Shown here piece by piece: positions 7,504 through 15,189 of a DNA stretch of 48,524 nucleotides (position 1 is its first letter; every line of letters starts with the position of its first letter). The stretch lies in the NCBI GenBank assembly GCA_910576865.1, contig CAJTKE010000020.1:1-48524 (forward strand). The letters run 5' to 3'. Source of the DNA: an uncultured Oscillibacter sp. (GTDB lineage: Bacteria > Bacillota > Clostridia > Oscillospirales > Oscillospiraceae). Made by a program: the position numbers and the translations under genes. Below the pieces are notes generated by a model. It was given only the letters and a program-made list of their open reading frames with translations. It was not told where the DNA came from and made no database searches.

Positions 7504-8610
7504 TCATCGAATCACGGTGTCCTCTTCTTCCCCGTGGACCTCGCGCAATTCCCGGTCAGCCTTCTCCATTGACTCCGAGACAGTCATGAGCCGTTCCCGC
7601 AATTCCGGGGAAACGCTGTCCAGCCAGAGGATGGAGTATTGCTTGTCCGAGAAATCGTTGCTCACCCAGTCGTAAACAGCATAGGGCTTTTCCGGCCAGC
7701 GGGTGCGGACCACCACCTCGTTGTGCCCGTCCTGGTCGATATCCGCCACCGTGGCGCTGATGCAGTCCTCGATCAGTAGCACCCGCTCCTCGTCCTTCCA
7801 TTGGAAGGCATTGACATCCCATGTGCCGGTCCAGAAGCGGTAGTCGCAGAGAAACACCTGTCCCCTAGGCTCGGCGTAGGGATCCGGATAGTAGTTTTCG
7901 GGAACGTAGTGGACTTCGTCATACCAGAACAACGGGGCGGTCTCCGTCTCATAGGTTACGTCCATCATCCCGCCCAGAGATACCCCGTGAAAGTTGCATG
8001 AGGCAACGGTCCCCTCACAGGTCCGCCGGTTCCAGCGGCAGTTCATAGTATAGATATAATCACTGCCCCACTCGTCTTTTAGCGCGATACTATCAAAGTC
8101 CACACCCTCTCCGCATTTCAGCCGGAGCAGGTGGCCCTCCTGGTCCACATAAAGATAGTTCTCTCCACCTGTGGTTTCCTTGGAAATAATACCGTCAACG
8201 ATTTCCTCGCTGACATACGTACCGCAATACCAGATCGTCCCCAGGGTCGCCGCCAGCATCAGCGCCAGGGCCAGGGCCGTCTGCCAGACGTGCTTCCGCC
8301 GCTCCGACTTCAGGTTTTCCCGGGAAAGTTCCATCAAATTCCGCACGGGCCGCTCCTCTTGGATGTTCTCCACTGCCTCTTCCTCCTCGTCCTTTCGTTC
8401 CTGTCTCCGGCAGGCCATCAGCTCCTCCACGCCCAATCCCAGAGCCTCCGCCAGGGGCTCCAGCAGGGTCACGTCCGGGTAGCTCAGGGCCCGCTCCCAC
8501 TTGCTCACCGCCTTGTCCGTCACGTGGACCCGGGCCGCCAAGTCCTTCTGCGTCAGCCCGGCGGTCTTCCGGTTCTCGGCGATAAAATTTCCAAACTGCT
8601 GTTTGTTCAT
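7504..8610 (-). CDS. Membrane-anchored XRE-family regulator with extracytoplasmic sensor-like domain
   Basis: A 368-residue protein combining an N-terminal XRE helix-turn-helix (about 5-62, NRKTAGLTQKDLAARV then TDKAVSKWERALSYPD), a charged linker, one transmembrane segment (about 109-129) and a large outside domain of about 235 residues. The outside domain has a calcium-loop-like DIDQDGHNEVVV, as in FG-GAP/VCBS repeats. This layout suggests a one-component regulator that senses something outside the cell while DNA-bound or DNA-binding inside. The start is the ATG with GGAGGTGA upstream. It is divergent from the polyphosphate polymerase operon, 196 bases apart, so that operon is a likely target; this is inference. 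Confidence 0.75.
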   Translation of the reverse strand: MNKQQFGNFIAENRKTAGLTQKDLAARVHVTDKAVSKWERALSYPDVTLLEPLAEALGLGVEELMACRRQERKDEEEEAVENIQEERPVRNLMELSRENLKSERRKHVWQTALALALMLAATLGTIWYCGTYVSEEIVDGIISKETTGGENYLYVDQEGHLLRLKCGEGVDFDSIALKDEWGSDYIYTMNCRWNRRTCEGTVASCNFHGVSLGGMMDVTYETETAPLFWYDEVHYVPENYYPDPYAEPRGQVFLCDYRFWTGTWDVNAFQWKDEERVLLIEDCISATVADIDQDGHNEVVVRTRWPEKPYAVYDWVSNDFSDKQYSILWLDSVSPELRERLMTVSESMEKADRELREVHGEEEDTVIR

Positions 8611-8628
8611 GTGGCTCACCTCCCCGTC

Positions 8629-8658
8629 AGTGTACAACAAACCCCGGGAAAAAATCAA
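8629..8658 (-). promoter_or_regulatory. Putative promoter of the XRE regulator
   Basis: TTGATT and TACACT with an 18-base spacer on the minus strand, close before the ribosome binding site of the XRE gene. Confidence 0.45.
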
Positions 8659-8740
8659 CCGACCAGCGGTAGAATCCGGCGAAACCCGCCGGTTCCAGGC
8701 GTTTCCCGGCCGGTCAAAATGTTTCCACGGCTTCCAGTTT

Positions 8741-8772
8741 TTAAGGTTGAGCTAAGAAACCTCCCGTATGAT
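8741..8772 (+). promoter_or_regulatory. Putative activator-type promoter of the polyphosphate polymerase operon
   Basis: A -10-like TATGAT (8767-8772) has no good -35 at the expected place. Instead TTAAGG (8741) and CTAAGA (8752) form an imperfect direct repeat spaced 11 bases, one helical turn, covering the -35 zone. This is the layout expected where an activator replaces the -35 contact. Inference only. Confidence 0.35.
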
Positions 8773-8806
8773 GCCCCCATCCTGTTCAACGAAAGGAGCT
8801 CAAAGC

Positions 8807-9478
8807 ATGAAGCCTCGGCACGAGTGGAAGCACGAGATCACCGCCGCCGACCGCCTGGTCCTCATCTCCCGCCTCTCCGCAATCGCCCGGCGGGACGTCC
8901 ATGGGCAGAACGGCCGTTACAAGATACGAAGCCTGTACTTCGACGACCCCCGGGACACGGCCCTTCGGGAGAAAATCGACGGTGTGGCCAGGCGGGAGAA
9001 ATTCCGAATACGGTATTACGGCGGCGACGCCTCGTACATCTGCCTGGAGAAAAAGAGCAAATGGGACGGCCTGTGCGGCAAGCGCTCCGTCCTCCTCAGC
9101 ACCCAGGAGGTCCTGGCCCTTCTGGATGGGGACCTGGACTGGATGCCGGACAGCGGCAGGCCTCTGGTTCAGGAGCTCTATTGGAAGATGAAATCCAACC
9201 TCCTGCGGCCCAGGACGATTGTGGACTACACCCGGGACGCCTTTGTCTTCCCCGCCGGAAACGTGCGGGTTACCCTGGACTACAACATCCGCACCGGCCT
9301 GGGGTCCACGGACTTCCTGAATCCCGCCGCCGTCACCGTTCCCGCCGGGGACGCCCCCAGTATCCTGGAAGTAAAGTGGGACGAATTTCTCCCCGACGTC
9401 ATCCGGGACGCCGTACAGCTTCCGGGACGGCACACCTCCGCCTTTTCCAAATACGCGGCCTGCCGCATTTATGGATAA
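8807..9478 (+). CDS. VTC-domain polyphosphate polymerase family protein
   Basis: A 223-residue VTC-fold protein of the CYTH-like tunnel superfamily, whose eukaryotic relative Vtc4 makes polyphosphate from ATP. Seen here are the N-terminal EWKHEI, the basic strand RYKIRSLYFDD, then REKFRIRYYG, ICLEKKSKWDGLCGKR with its lysine cluster, RPRTIVDYTRDAFV and a late acidic strand SILEVKWDEFLPDVI. These match the alternating basic and acidic tunnel residues of the family. ATG chosen because GAAAGGAG precedes it; upstream in-frame codons overlap the promoter. It begins an operon with a DUF4956 membrane protein and a CotH kinase, a pairing common in Firmicutes. Bacterial activity is not proven for most members. 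Confidence 0.88.
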   Translation: MKPRHEWKHEITAADRLVLISRLSAIARRDVHGQNGRYKIRSLYFDDPRDTALREKIDGVARREKFRIRYYGGDASYICLEKKSKWDGLCGKRSVLLSTQEVLALLDGDLDWMPDSGRPLVQELYWKMKSNLLRPRTIVDYTRDAFVFPAGNVRVTLDYNIRTGLGSTDFLNPAAVTVPAGDAPSILEVKWDEFLPDVIRDAVQLPGRHTSAFSKYAACRIYG

Positions 9479-9499
9479 ACAAGAAAGGAACGATTTGTC

Positions 9500-10171
9500 A
9501 TGACTTTTCAGGATATTTTCAAGTCCAGCTTTCTGGAGAACGTCACCAGCGTCAGCCTCCTGGACATGAGTCTGGCCCTCATCCTGGCCTTTGGCCTGGG
9601 GCTGTTCATCTTCCTGGTTTACAAGAAGACCTTCACCGGCGTCATGTACTCCTCCGGCTTCGGCGTGACCCTGGTGGCCCTGACGATGATCACCACCATG
9701 GTCATCCTGGCGGTGACCAGCAACGTGGTGCTGTCCCTGGGCATGGTGGGCGCGCTGTCCATCGTCCGCTTCCGCACCGCCATCAAAGAGCCCCTGGACA
9801 TCGCCTTCCTCTTCTGGTCCATCGCCGTGGGCATCGTCCTGGCGGCGGGTCTGATCCCGCTGGCGGTCTTCGGCAGCGTGGCCATCGGCCTGACCCTGCT
9901 GGTGTTTGTCAACCGGAAATCCCGCTGTGATCCCTACATCGCCGTCCTTCAGTGCGACGGACAGGAGAGCGAAGCCCGGGCGGAGGACTTCCTCCGGCAG
10001 AACACCCGGCGCTGTGTGGTGAAGAGCAAGACCGTCCAAAAGGACGCCGTGGAGCTGAACCTGGAGATTCGCCTGAGGGACGAGAACACCGGTTTTGTCA
10101 ACGCCCTGGCGGACCTGCCCGGCGTCCGCAGCGCGGTGCTGGTGAGCTACAACGGCGACTACATGGGCTGA
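9500..10171 (+). CDS. DUF4956 domain-containing membrane protein
   Basis: A 223-residue integral membrane protein of the DUF4956 family. Hydrophobic segments lie near 20-40 (LALILAFGLGLFIFLVY), 50-75, 78-90 and 98-135 (FLFWSIAVGIVLAAGLIPLA), followed by a soluble C-terminal domain of about 85 residues. The family signature GALSIVRFRTAIKEPLDIAFLF is split here as GALSIVRFRTAIK then EPLDIAFLFWSI. It lies 21 bases after the VTC gene and 16 before the CotH gene, with its own AAGGAACG site. Family members very often sit beside VTC polymerases, so a membrane partner or export role is plausible but unproven. Confidence 0.88.
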   Translation: MTFQDIFKSSFLENVTSVSLLDMSLALILAFGLGLFIFLVYKKTFTGVMYSSGFGVTLVALTMITTMVILAVTSNVVLSLGMVGALSIVRFRTAIKEPLDIAFLFWSIAVGIVLAAGLIPLAVFGSVAIGLTLLVFVNRKSRCDPYIAVLQCDGQESEARAEDFLRQNTRRCVVKSKTVQKDAVELNLEIRLRDENTGFVNALADLPGVRSAVLVSYNGDYMG

Positions 10172-10187
10172 TAAAGGAGAACTCCGC

Positions 10188-12062
10188 ATGTCGACCCACA
10201 AATATATTGACAAGCTCTGCGCCGCCGCTCTGGTTCTCTGCCTGCTGCTGACGGCTGCCTTTATGAACGGCGAGGCCTTGGGCATCCGGCCCACCGCCTC
10301 CGTCATGGGTTATGAAACCCGGCTTTTTGACACGGGTCGGGTTCACTCCATCGACATCGTCATGGATGACTGGGACAGCTTTCTGGAGACCTGCGAAAAC
10401 GAGGAATACGCCCAGTGCGCCGTGGTGATCGACGGAGAAGCGTATCAGAACACCGCCATCCGGGCCAAGGGCAACACGTCCCTCTCCATGGTCTCCGCCA
10501 TGGACAGCGACCGTTACAGCTTCAAGCTGGAATTTGACCACTACGACAGCGGAAGGACCTACTACGGGCTGGACAAGCTGAGCCTGAACAACACCATACA
10601 GGACACCACCTATATGAAGGACTACCTGACATATCAAATGATGGGAGCCTTCGGTGTGGACGCGCCCCTTTGCAGCTATGTCCACATCACGGTCAATGGC
10701 CAGGATTGGGGGCTGTATCTGGCGGTGGAGGGCGTGGAGGACGGGTTCCTCCGGCGGAACTACGGCAGTGACTCCGGCGCCCTCTACAAGCCGGACAGCA
10801 TGAGCTTCGGCGGCGGCCGGGGCAACGGGCGGGAATTTGATATGGAAAAATTCCTGGATTCTGACGAAGACAACGCCTCGGCCCCAAAAAATCAGCCCTT
10901 CCCCGATGGCGCGTTTCCCTCTCCGCCGGATGACCAGCCATTCGGCGACGGACAGAACGGCCCCGGCGGGAGAGGAAAAGCTCCCAGCGGCTTTGGCGGC
11001 GGTCTCGGAGGCGGCATGGGAGGCGATGATGTCAAGCTCCGGTATATTGACGACGACCCGGACAGCTATTCCAACATCTTTCAGAACGCCAAAACAGACG
11101 TCTCCAAGGCGGACCAGACCCGGCTCATCGCCTCCCTGAAAGCCCTCGGCAGCGGTGAAAATCTGGAGGAGATTCTGGATCTTGACGAGGTCCTCCGGTA
11201 CTTTGTGGTTCACAACTTTGTCAGGAACGGAGACAGCTACACCGGCTCCATGGTCCACAATTACTACCTCTATGAAGAAGAAGGCCGTCTCTCCATGATT
11301 CCCTGGGACTACAATCTGGCCTACGGCACCTTCCAGAGCGGAAGCGCGGACAGCGAGGTCAACGCCCCCATTGACTCTCCCGTCGACGGCGGAGACAGCC
11401 GTCCGATGGTGGATTGGATTTTTTCCAGCCCGGAGTACACGGAGCTGTATCACCGGTATTTCCAGGAATTCCTGGAAACCGTGGACCCGGCGGCGCTGAT
11501 CGATGAGGCGGCGGCGCTGATCGCCCCTTATGTGGAAAAGGACCCCACCCGGTTCTACACGTATGAAGAATTCGAGGCCGGCGTGGAAACCCTTCGGGAG
11601 TTTTGCCGCCTCCGGGCGGAGAGCATCCAGGGTCAGCTGGACGGCGCCATCCCCTCCACGGAAGAAGGACAGGCGGCGGACGCCTCCGCCCTGGTGGACG
11701 CCTCCTCCATCACCCTCTCCGATATGGGCACGATGAACCGGGGCGGCGGCTTTGGCGGCGGGGGACGAGGGACCTTCCTCTCCGGCAGTGAACCGGGAGA
11801 CGCGGACGCGCAGCCTCCGGCTGAGGGTTTCCCCCCGCCCGGCCAGGGGGACACGGCTCTGCCGGCGATGGAAACCCAACCCGTGGAGGTCCTGCGGCAA
11901 GGGCCTGACCGGCCCGGCAATGGCGGCCTCCCCGGCGGAGAGTTTCCAGGTGAAAGATCCCCCTCTGTCAGCGCCGGAGCGCTGCATCTGACGGCGGCAT
12001 CCCTGGCCGTCCTCTTGGCGGGGCTTCTGTTCGCCCTTCTCTACCGGCGCAGAAAAGAATAA
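10188..12062 (+). CDS. CotH-family protein kinase, membrane-anchored, with Gly/Pro-rich insertion
   Basis: A 624-residue CotH-type protein; CotH of Bacillus is an atypical kinase that phosphorylates spore coat proteins. An N-terminal hydrophobic segment (12-32) is a signal or anchor. The kinase core shows HSIDIVMDDWDSFLETC, IRAKGNTSLSMV, SFKLEFDHY, a GLDKLSLNN block, WGLYLAVEGVEDGFLRRNYG and the catalytic-type MIPWDYNLAYG. A low-complexity insertion rich in Gly, Pro, Asp and Phe lies about 205-282 and a second Gly-rich stretch near 515-530. The C-terminus has a transmembrane helix (LAVLLAGLLFALLY) before RRRKE, so the enzyme probably faces outside. It is last in the VTC-DUF4956-CotH operon. 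Target unknown. Confidence 0.87.
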   Translation: MSTHKYIDKLCAAALVLCLLLTAAFMNGEALGIRPTASVMGYETRLFDTGRVHSIDIVMDDWDSFLETCENEEYAQCAVVIDGEAYQNTAIRAKGNTSLSMVSAMDSDRYSFKLEFDHYDSGRTYYGLDKLSLNNTIQDTTYMKDYLTYQMMGAFGVDAPLCSYVHITVNGQDWGLYLAVEGVEDGFLRRNYGSDSGALYKPDSMSFGGGRGNGREFDMEKFLDSDEDNASAPKNQPFPDGAFPSPPDDQPFGDGQNGPGGRGKAPSGFGGGLGGGMGGDDVKLRYIDDDPDSYSNIFQNAKTDVSKADQTRLIASLKALGSGENLEEILDLDEVLRYFVVHNFVRNGDSYTGSMVHNYYLYEEEGRLSMIPWDYNLAYGTFQSGSADSEVNAPIDSPVDGGDSRPMVDWIFSSPEYTELYHRYFQEFLETVDPAALIDEAAALIAPYVEKDPTRFYTYEEFEAGVETLREFCRLRAESIQGQLDGAIPSTEEGQAADASALVDASSITLSDMGTMNRGGGFGGGGRGTFLSGSEPGDADAQPPAEGFPPPGQGDTALPAMETQPVEVLRQGPDRPGNGGLPGGEFPGERSPSVSAGALHLTAASLAVLLAGLLFALLYRRRKE

Positions 12063-12077
12063 AATGCCGAAAACAGA

Positions 12078-12119
12078 CCGCTGTCCCCTGTTCAGAGGGC
12101 AGCGGCCCGCTCTTTCTTT
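12078..12119 (+). terminator. Probable terminator of the VTC-DUF4956-CotH operon
   Basis: Hairpin with CCGCTG / CAGCGG outer arms and partly paired CCCCT / AGAGGG inner arms, starting 15 bases after the CotH stop and followed by the T-rich stretch CTCTTTCTTTG. Confidence 0.65.
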
Positions 12120-12178
12120 GTCGGGCAGCCATACATAATTGCGCAAAACCAAATTTTTGTTCAATTCATGAATCGAAG

Positions 12179-12213
12179 AGCGGGACGGGCCGTTTTCGGC
12201 TCGTCCCGCTTTT
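12179..12213. terminator. Hairpin terminator between convergent CotH and yebC operons
   Basis: Fourteen-base arms (AGCGGGACGGGCCG and its near-perfect complement, TTTT loop). The plus strand ends in TTTTG and the minus strand in CTCTTCG. It follows the yebC stop by six bases, so it ends the yebC operon and may back up the CotH terminator. Confidence 0.75.
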
Positions 12214-12218
12214 GAAAG

Positions 12219-12953
12219 TCAGTCGTTGTCCCAGTTGTGCCAGACGTTCTGCACGTCGTCGTTGTCCTCCAGCATGTCGATGAGCTTCTGCATGTTTTTC
12301 ACATCGCCCTCTCCGCTGAGCGTGATGTAGTTTTGCGGCACCATCTCCACCTCGGCGCTGACAAAGCTGTATCCCTTCTCCTCCAGGGCTTTCACCACAT
12401 CGTTGAAGGCGTCGGGGTCACAGGTGATCTCCAGGGCGGGTCCGTCGGCCTCGAAGTCGGCGGCTCCGGCGTCCAGGGCGTCCATCATGACGGTCTCCTC
12501 GTCCAGTTCCCCCTCCTCATTGTCGATGACAATGACGCCCTTTTTGTCGAAGGACCAGGACACACAGCCGATGGCCCCCAGGTTTCCGTTGCACTTGTCA
12601 AAAGCGTGACGGACCTCCGGGGCGGTGCGCTGGCGGTTGTCTGTCAGGGCCTCCACAATGACGGCCACGCCGCCGGGGCCGTAGCCCTCATAAGTGACGG
12701 CCTCGTAGCTGTCGGTATTTCCCGCGCCCAGGGCCTTGTCTATGGTCCGTTTGATATTGTCATTGGGCATGTTGACCGCTTTGGCCTTGGCTATGACCGT
12801 GGCCAGCCGGGAGTTGTTGTTGGGGTCCCCGGAGCCGCCCTCCTTGACCGCGACGATGATCTCACGGGCGATTTTGGTAAAGGCGGCGGAGCGCTTGGCA
12901 TCCGCCGCGCCCTTGGTTTTCTGAATGTTATGCCACTTGGAATGTCCGGACAT
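12219..12953 (-). CDS. yebC: YebC/PmpR family protein
   Basis: Member of the YebC/PmpR family, long annotated as a DNA-binding regulator and more recently linked to relief of ribosome stalling at proline-rich stretches. The 244 residues start MSGHSKWHNIQKTKGAADAK, the family hallmark, and include IKRTIDKALG, YEGYGPGGVAVIVE, LTDNRQRTAPEVRHAF and the acidic C-terminal half. Reading frames open further upstream overlap the Nif3 gene and are not used. It lies five bases after the Nif3 stop and is the last gene of DUF1858-trmK-Nif3-yebC, followed by a hairpin. Confidence 0.95.
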   Translation of the reverse strand: MSGHSKWHNIQKTKGAADAKRSAAFTKIAREIIVAVKEGGSGDPNNNSRLATVIAKAKAVNMPNDNIKRTIDKALGAGNTDSYEAVTYEGYGPGGVAVIVEALTDNRQRTAPEVRHAFDKCNGNLGAIGCVSWSFDKKGVIVIDNEEGELDEETVMMDALDAGAADFEADGPALEITCDPDAFNDVVKALEEKGYSFVSAEVEMVPQNYITLSGEGDVKNMQKLIDMLEDNDDVQNVWHNWDND

Positions 12954-12958
12954 GGCGT

Positions 12959-13738
12959 TTATTCTCCTTCCACATAATACTGGATCGCTTCCTTGTGGGA
13001 AGCGGACTTTTGAACGCTCAAATTTGGAAAACGCTTTTTCAGAAAGGCCATCACCGGGCCGCAAACCAAGTCCTCCGTAGGGAAATGCCCCGCGTCGATC
13101 AGGTTGATGCCCTTGGCCTTGGCGTCCACGAATTGATGATAGCTCAGGTCGGCGGTGACAAAGGTGTCGCACCCGGCGTAGATGGCGGCGTCCTGAAACT
13201 CCCCGCAGGCTCCGCCGCCCACGGCCACCCGATAAACGGGCTTTCCCGCGCCGGCGTAGCGGACCCCGTTGCAGTCCAGAGTCTTTGAGACGAAGCGGAC
13301 GAATTCCGGCAGCACCCTGGGTTCCTCCAGACAGCCGCATCGGCCCACACCCACGCTGGTGAAGCCCTCCGGCTTTTCGATCCCGAGAGCCCGGGCCAGC
13401 ACATCATTGACGCCGCCCTCGGCACAGTCCAGGTTCGTGTGCATGCAGATGGCGGAGAGCCCGCCCTCGATCAGCCGGAGCACCCGTCCGCCGGTCACGT
13501 CCCGGTCTGTCACGCTCTTCTGCCCGTGAAAAATCACCGGGTGATGGGACACGATCAGGTCCGCGCCCCAGCGGACCGCCTCCTCAATGACATCCTCCGT
13601 GATGTCCAGGGCCACCAGAACTTTTCGGACCTCCCGGTCCCGCCTGCCCACGAGAAAGCCCACATTGTCCCAATCCTGGGCGCACTCCCGGGGCGCCAGC
13701 TCAAACAGGGCCTGTTCGATTTCACCGACAGTTGGCAC
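12959..13738 (-). CDS. Nif3-like dinuclear metal centre protein (DUF34)
   Basis: A 259-residue Nif3/DUF34 family protein, a toroidal hexamer with two metal ions per subunit in characterised members; annotated in databases as GTP cyclohydrolase 1 type 2/Nif3. Metal-site motifs are visible: DNVGFLVGR, LIVSHHPVIFHG, CMHTNLDCAEGGVND, and near the end DAGHFPTED. Its start overlaps the trmK end by 17 bases, pointing to translational coupling. A trmK-Nif3 pair is a standing feature of Firmicutes genomes, so the two may share a role in tRNA or metabolite repair. True activity of the family is still debated. Confidence 0.93.
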   Translation of the reverse strand: MPTVGEIEQALFELAPRECAQDWDNVGFLVGRRDREVRKVLVALDITEDVIEEAVRWGADLIVSHHPVIFHGQKSVTDRDVTGGRVLRLIEGGLSAICMHTNLDCAEGGVNDVLARALGIEKPEGFTSVGVGRCGCLEEPRVLPEFVRFVSKTLDCNGVRYAGAGKPVYRVAVGGGACGEFQDAAIYAGCDTFVTADLSYHQFVDAKAKGINLIDAGHFPTEDLVCGPVMAFLKKRFPNLSVQKSASHKEAIQYYVEGE

Positions 13739-14420
13739 GCCGCCACTCCTCTCTCTCGGACAGCAGCGCGGTGATGATTTCCCGCAGCGCGTCCCCTTTT
13801 TCCTGTCCGCCGCCGGAGCGGTTGATCCCCGCCACCGCCGTTTGCAGACGGATGATCTTCTGAATGATGTACCGGTCTCCCAGGGGGTCCCGGAGCAGAG
13901 CCGCCCCGCCGTACAGCTGGCCCAGGGTCAGGGACATCTCACCTCCCCCGGCCTCCATCACCGGGTAGAGAACGCCCCGGTCCTCCGCCAGCGCCTCCCG
14001 GCGGATGGCATAGCCATTCTCCGCCAGGAAAGCCCGAAGGACCTCCGCCCGGGTCTGGGGCTGAAGCAGCAGAGTGTGCTTTCCATCGGCGGTCCAGGGG
14101 GCCCGGGCCAGAATGGCGGCGATGTTCTCTCCCCCCATTCCGGCAATCACGATGGTGTTCGCCTCCTCCGGCGAAACCACCGCCAATCCGTTCCCCAGCC
14201 GGTAGTCAATGCCCTTTGCGCCATAGGTCCGTCCGGTCTCCCGGGCCCGGGCCAGGGGGCCCTCCCGCAGATCGCAGGCAATGGCAGAGACCACGCGCCC
14301 GTGGAGCCGGAGCCACACGGGCAGGTAGGCGTGATCCGTGCCAACATCGGCGAGCCGCGCGCCGGGGGGCACCCAGTCCGCCAGCAGCCGGAGGCGGGGC
14401 GTCAGTTCAAAGTCCCGCAA
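13722..14420 (-). CDS. trmK: tRNA (adenine(22)-N(1))-methyltransferase TrmK
   Basis: SAM-dependent enzyme that methylates A22 in the tRNA D-loop region. The 232 residues begin with the family-typical short helix (LTPRLRLLADWVPPGA), then the SAM site LADVGTDHAYLPVWL (about 22-36), an ACDLREGPLARA second strand, and IVIAGMGGENIAAIL, the NPPY-position motif of this family. A C-terminal helical extension follows. Start ATG. It lies seven bases after the DUF1858 gene and overlaps the downstream Nif3 gene. Confidence 0.93.
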   Translation of the reverse strand: MRDFELTPRLRLLADWVPPGARLADVGTDHAYLPVWLRLHGRVVSAIACDLREGPLARARETGRTYGAKGIDYRLGNGLAVVSPEEANTIVIAGMGGENIAAILARAPWTADGKHTLLLQPQTRAEVLRAFLAENGYAIRREALAEDRGVLYPVMEAGGGEMSLTLGQLYGGAALLRDPLGDRYIIQKIIRLQTAVAGINRSGGGQEKGDALREIITALLSEREEWRRANCR

Positions 14421-14427
14421 GGCGGTT

Positions 14428-14637
14428 TCACTCCGCCTTCTTGTTGGCCTCTTCGTTCACCAGGGCCAGCAGCTTCTCCACATCAATGCCGTGGACCATG
14501 CAGGCCTCCTCCACGGTTTCCCCGCGGGAGGAAGGGCAACCCAGGCAGTGCATGCCGATGGACAGGAAGATGGGCGCGGTCTGGGGGGCGATGTCCAGGA
14601 TATCGCCGATGATGGTGTCTTTTGTGATTTCGATCAT
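14428..14637 (-). CDS. DUF1858 domain-containing small protein
   Basis: A 69-residue protein of the DUF1858 family (hybrid-cluster-associated type), with ITKDTIIGDILDIAPQTAPI followed by HCLGC (Cys31, Cys34) and a further Cys46 in EEACMVHGID. The cysteine pair suggests redox or metal binding; in other genomes the domain occurs alone or fused to redox proteins. ATG with GGAGGAAT upstream. First gene of the operon leading into trmK. Confidence 0.85.
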   Translation of the reverse strand: MIEITKDTIIGDILDIAPQTAPIFLSIGMHCLGCPSSRGETVEEACMVHGIDVEKLLALVNEEANKKAE

Positions 14638-14734
14638 TTCTGGATTCCTCCGTATTGAAAATAGAATGCGGCATTCAGCCGTACGGGCTTCTGCTCTTTT
14701 GGAACAAATTTCCGCAATCAGCCATCGTCCAGCT

Positions 14735-14763
14735 ATTATACTCTATTATTTGCCCGAATTCAA
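14735..14763 (-). promoter_or_regulatory. SigA promoter of the DUF1858-trmK-Nif3-yebC operon
   Basis: TTGAAT and a perfect TATAAT with a 17-base spacer on the minus strand, about 98 bases upstream of the DUF1858 start. No strong structure seen in the leader. Confidence 0.75.
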
Positions 14764-14802
14764 TAGAAAATCCGACAAAAGCCAAGGAAGGCGCGCAGAA
14801 AA

Positions 14803-14830
14803 ACAGCCTCACGCGAAGACGTGAGGCTGT
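14803..14830 (-). terminator. Intrinsic terminator after the zinc-ribbon gene
   Basis: Perfect 11-base arms (ACAGCCTCACG and complement) around a six-base loop, followed on the minus strand by TTTTTC. It separates the sigH/zinc-ribbon unit from the DUF1858 operon promoter. Confidence 0.88.
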
Positions 14831-14869
14831 TTTCATTGAATTGGCACAAGAGACGAAACCGAAAGACGA

Positions 14870-15151
14870 TTATCTCTGCTCCTCGCGCATCTTGGCGAAG
14901 CACTCGCTGCAATAGACCGGACGGTCAGAGCGGGGCTCGAAGGGCACGCGGGCCTCGCCGCCGCAGGCGGCGCAGACAGCGGTGAAATACTCCCGGGGGC
15001 CACGGGCGGCGTTCTTGCGGGCGTCGCGGCAGGCCTTGCAGCGCTGGGGCTCGTTCTGGAAGCCGCGCTCGGCATAGAACTCCTGCTCACCGGCAGTAAA
15101 CACGAACTCCTGACCACACTCTTTGCACACTAAGGTCTTGTCTTCGTACAT
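14870..15151 (-). CDS. Zinc-ribbon protein with four CxxC pairs
   Basis: A 93-residue soluble protein with four CxxC knuckles: Cys9/12, Cys38/41, Cys60/63 and Cys81/84, enough for two zinc ribbons. The first half (LVCKECGQEFVFTAGEQEFY then RCKACRDARK) matches the probable zinc-ribbon family common in Clostridia; the second half (CAACGGEARVPFEP, YCSECF) resembles the CxxC-x-E-V-PF ribbon of the same group. It begins 38 bases after sigH, and a TATAAT-like box at 15178-15183 may give it a separate promoter, though I see no good -35. Binding partner unknown. Confidence 0.8.
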   Translation of the reverse strand: MYEDKTLVCKECGQEFVFTAGEQEFYAERGFQNEPQRCKACRDARKNAARGPREYFTAVCAACGGEARVPFEPRSDRPVYCSECFAKMREEQR

Positions 15152-15189
15152 GATTTTACCCTCTCTTTGAAAAGAAAATTATATTGCGT

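Noticed and set aside
6659..7507. Minus-strand frame across rnpB
   Set aside because: The region is RNase P RNA with a consensus promoter and terminator; the frame has no support.
10098..12164. A 688-codon minus-strand frame opposite the CotH gene
   Set aside because: Antisense to a gene with clear CotH motifs and its own ribosome site.
12219..13340. Extended start for yebC giving 373 residues
   Set aside because: The extra N-terminus overlaps the Nif3 gene out of frame; the family start MSGHSKW is clear.
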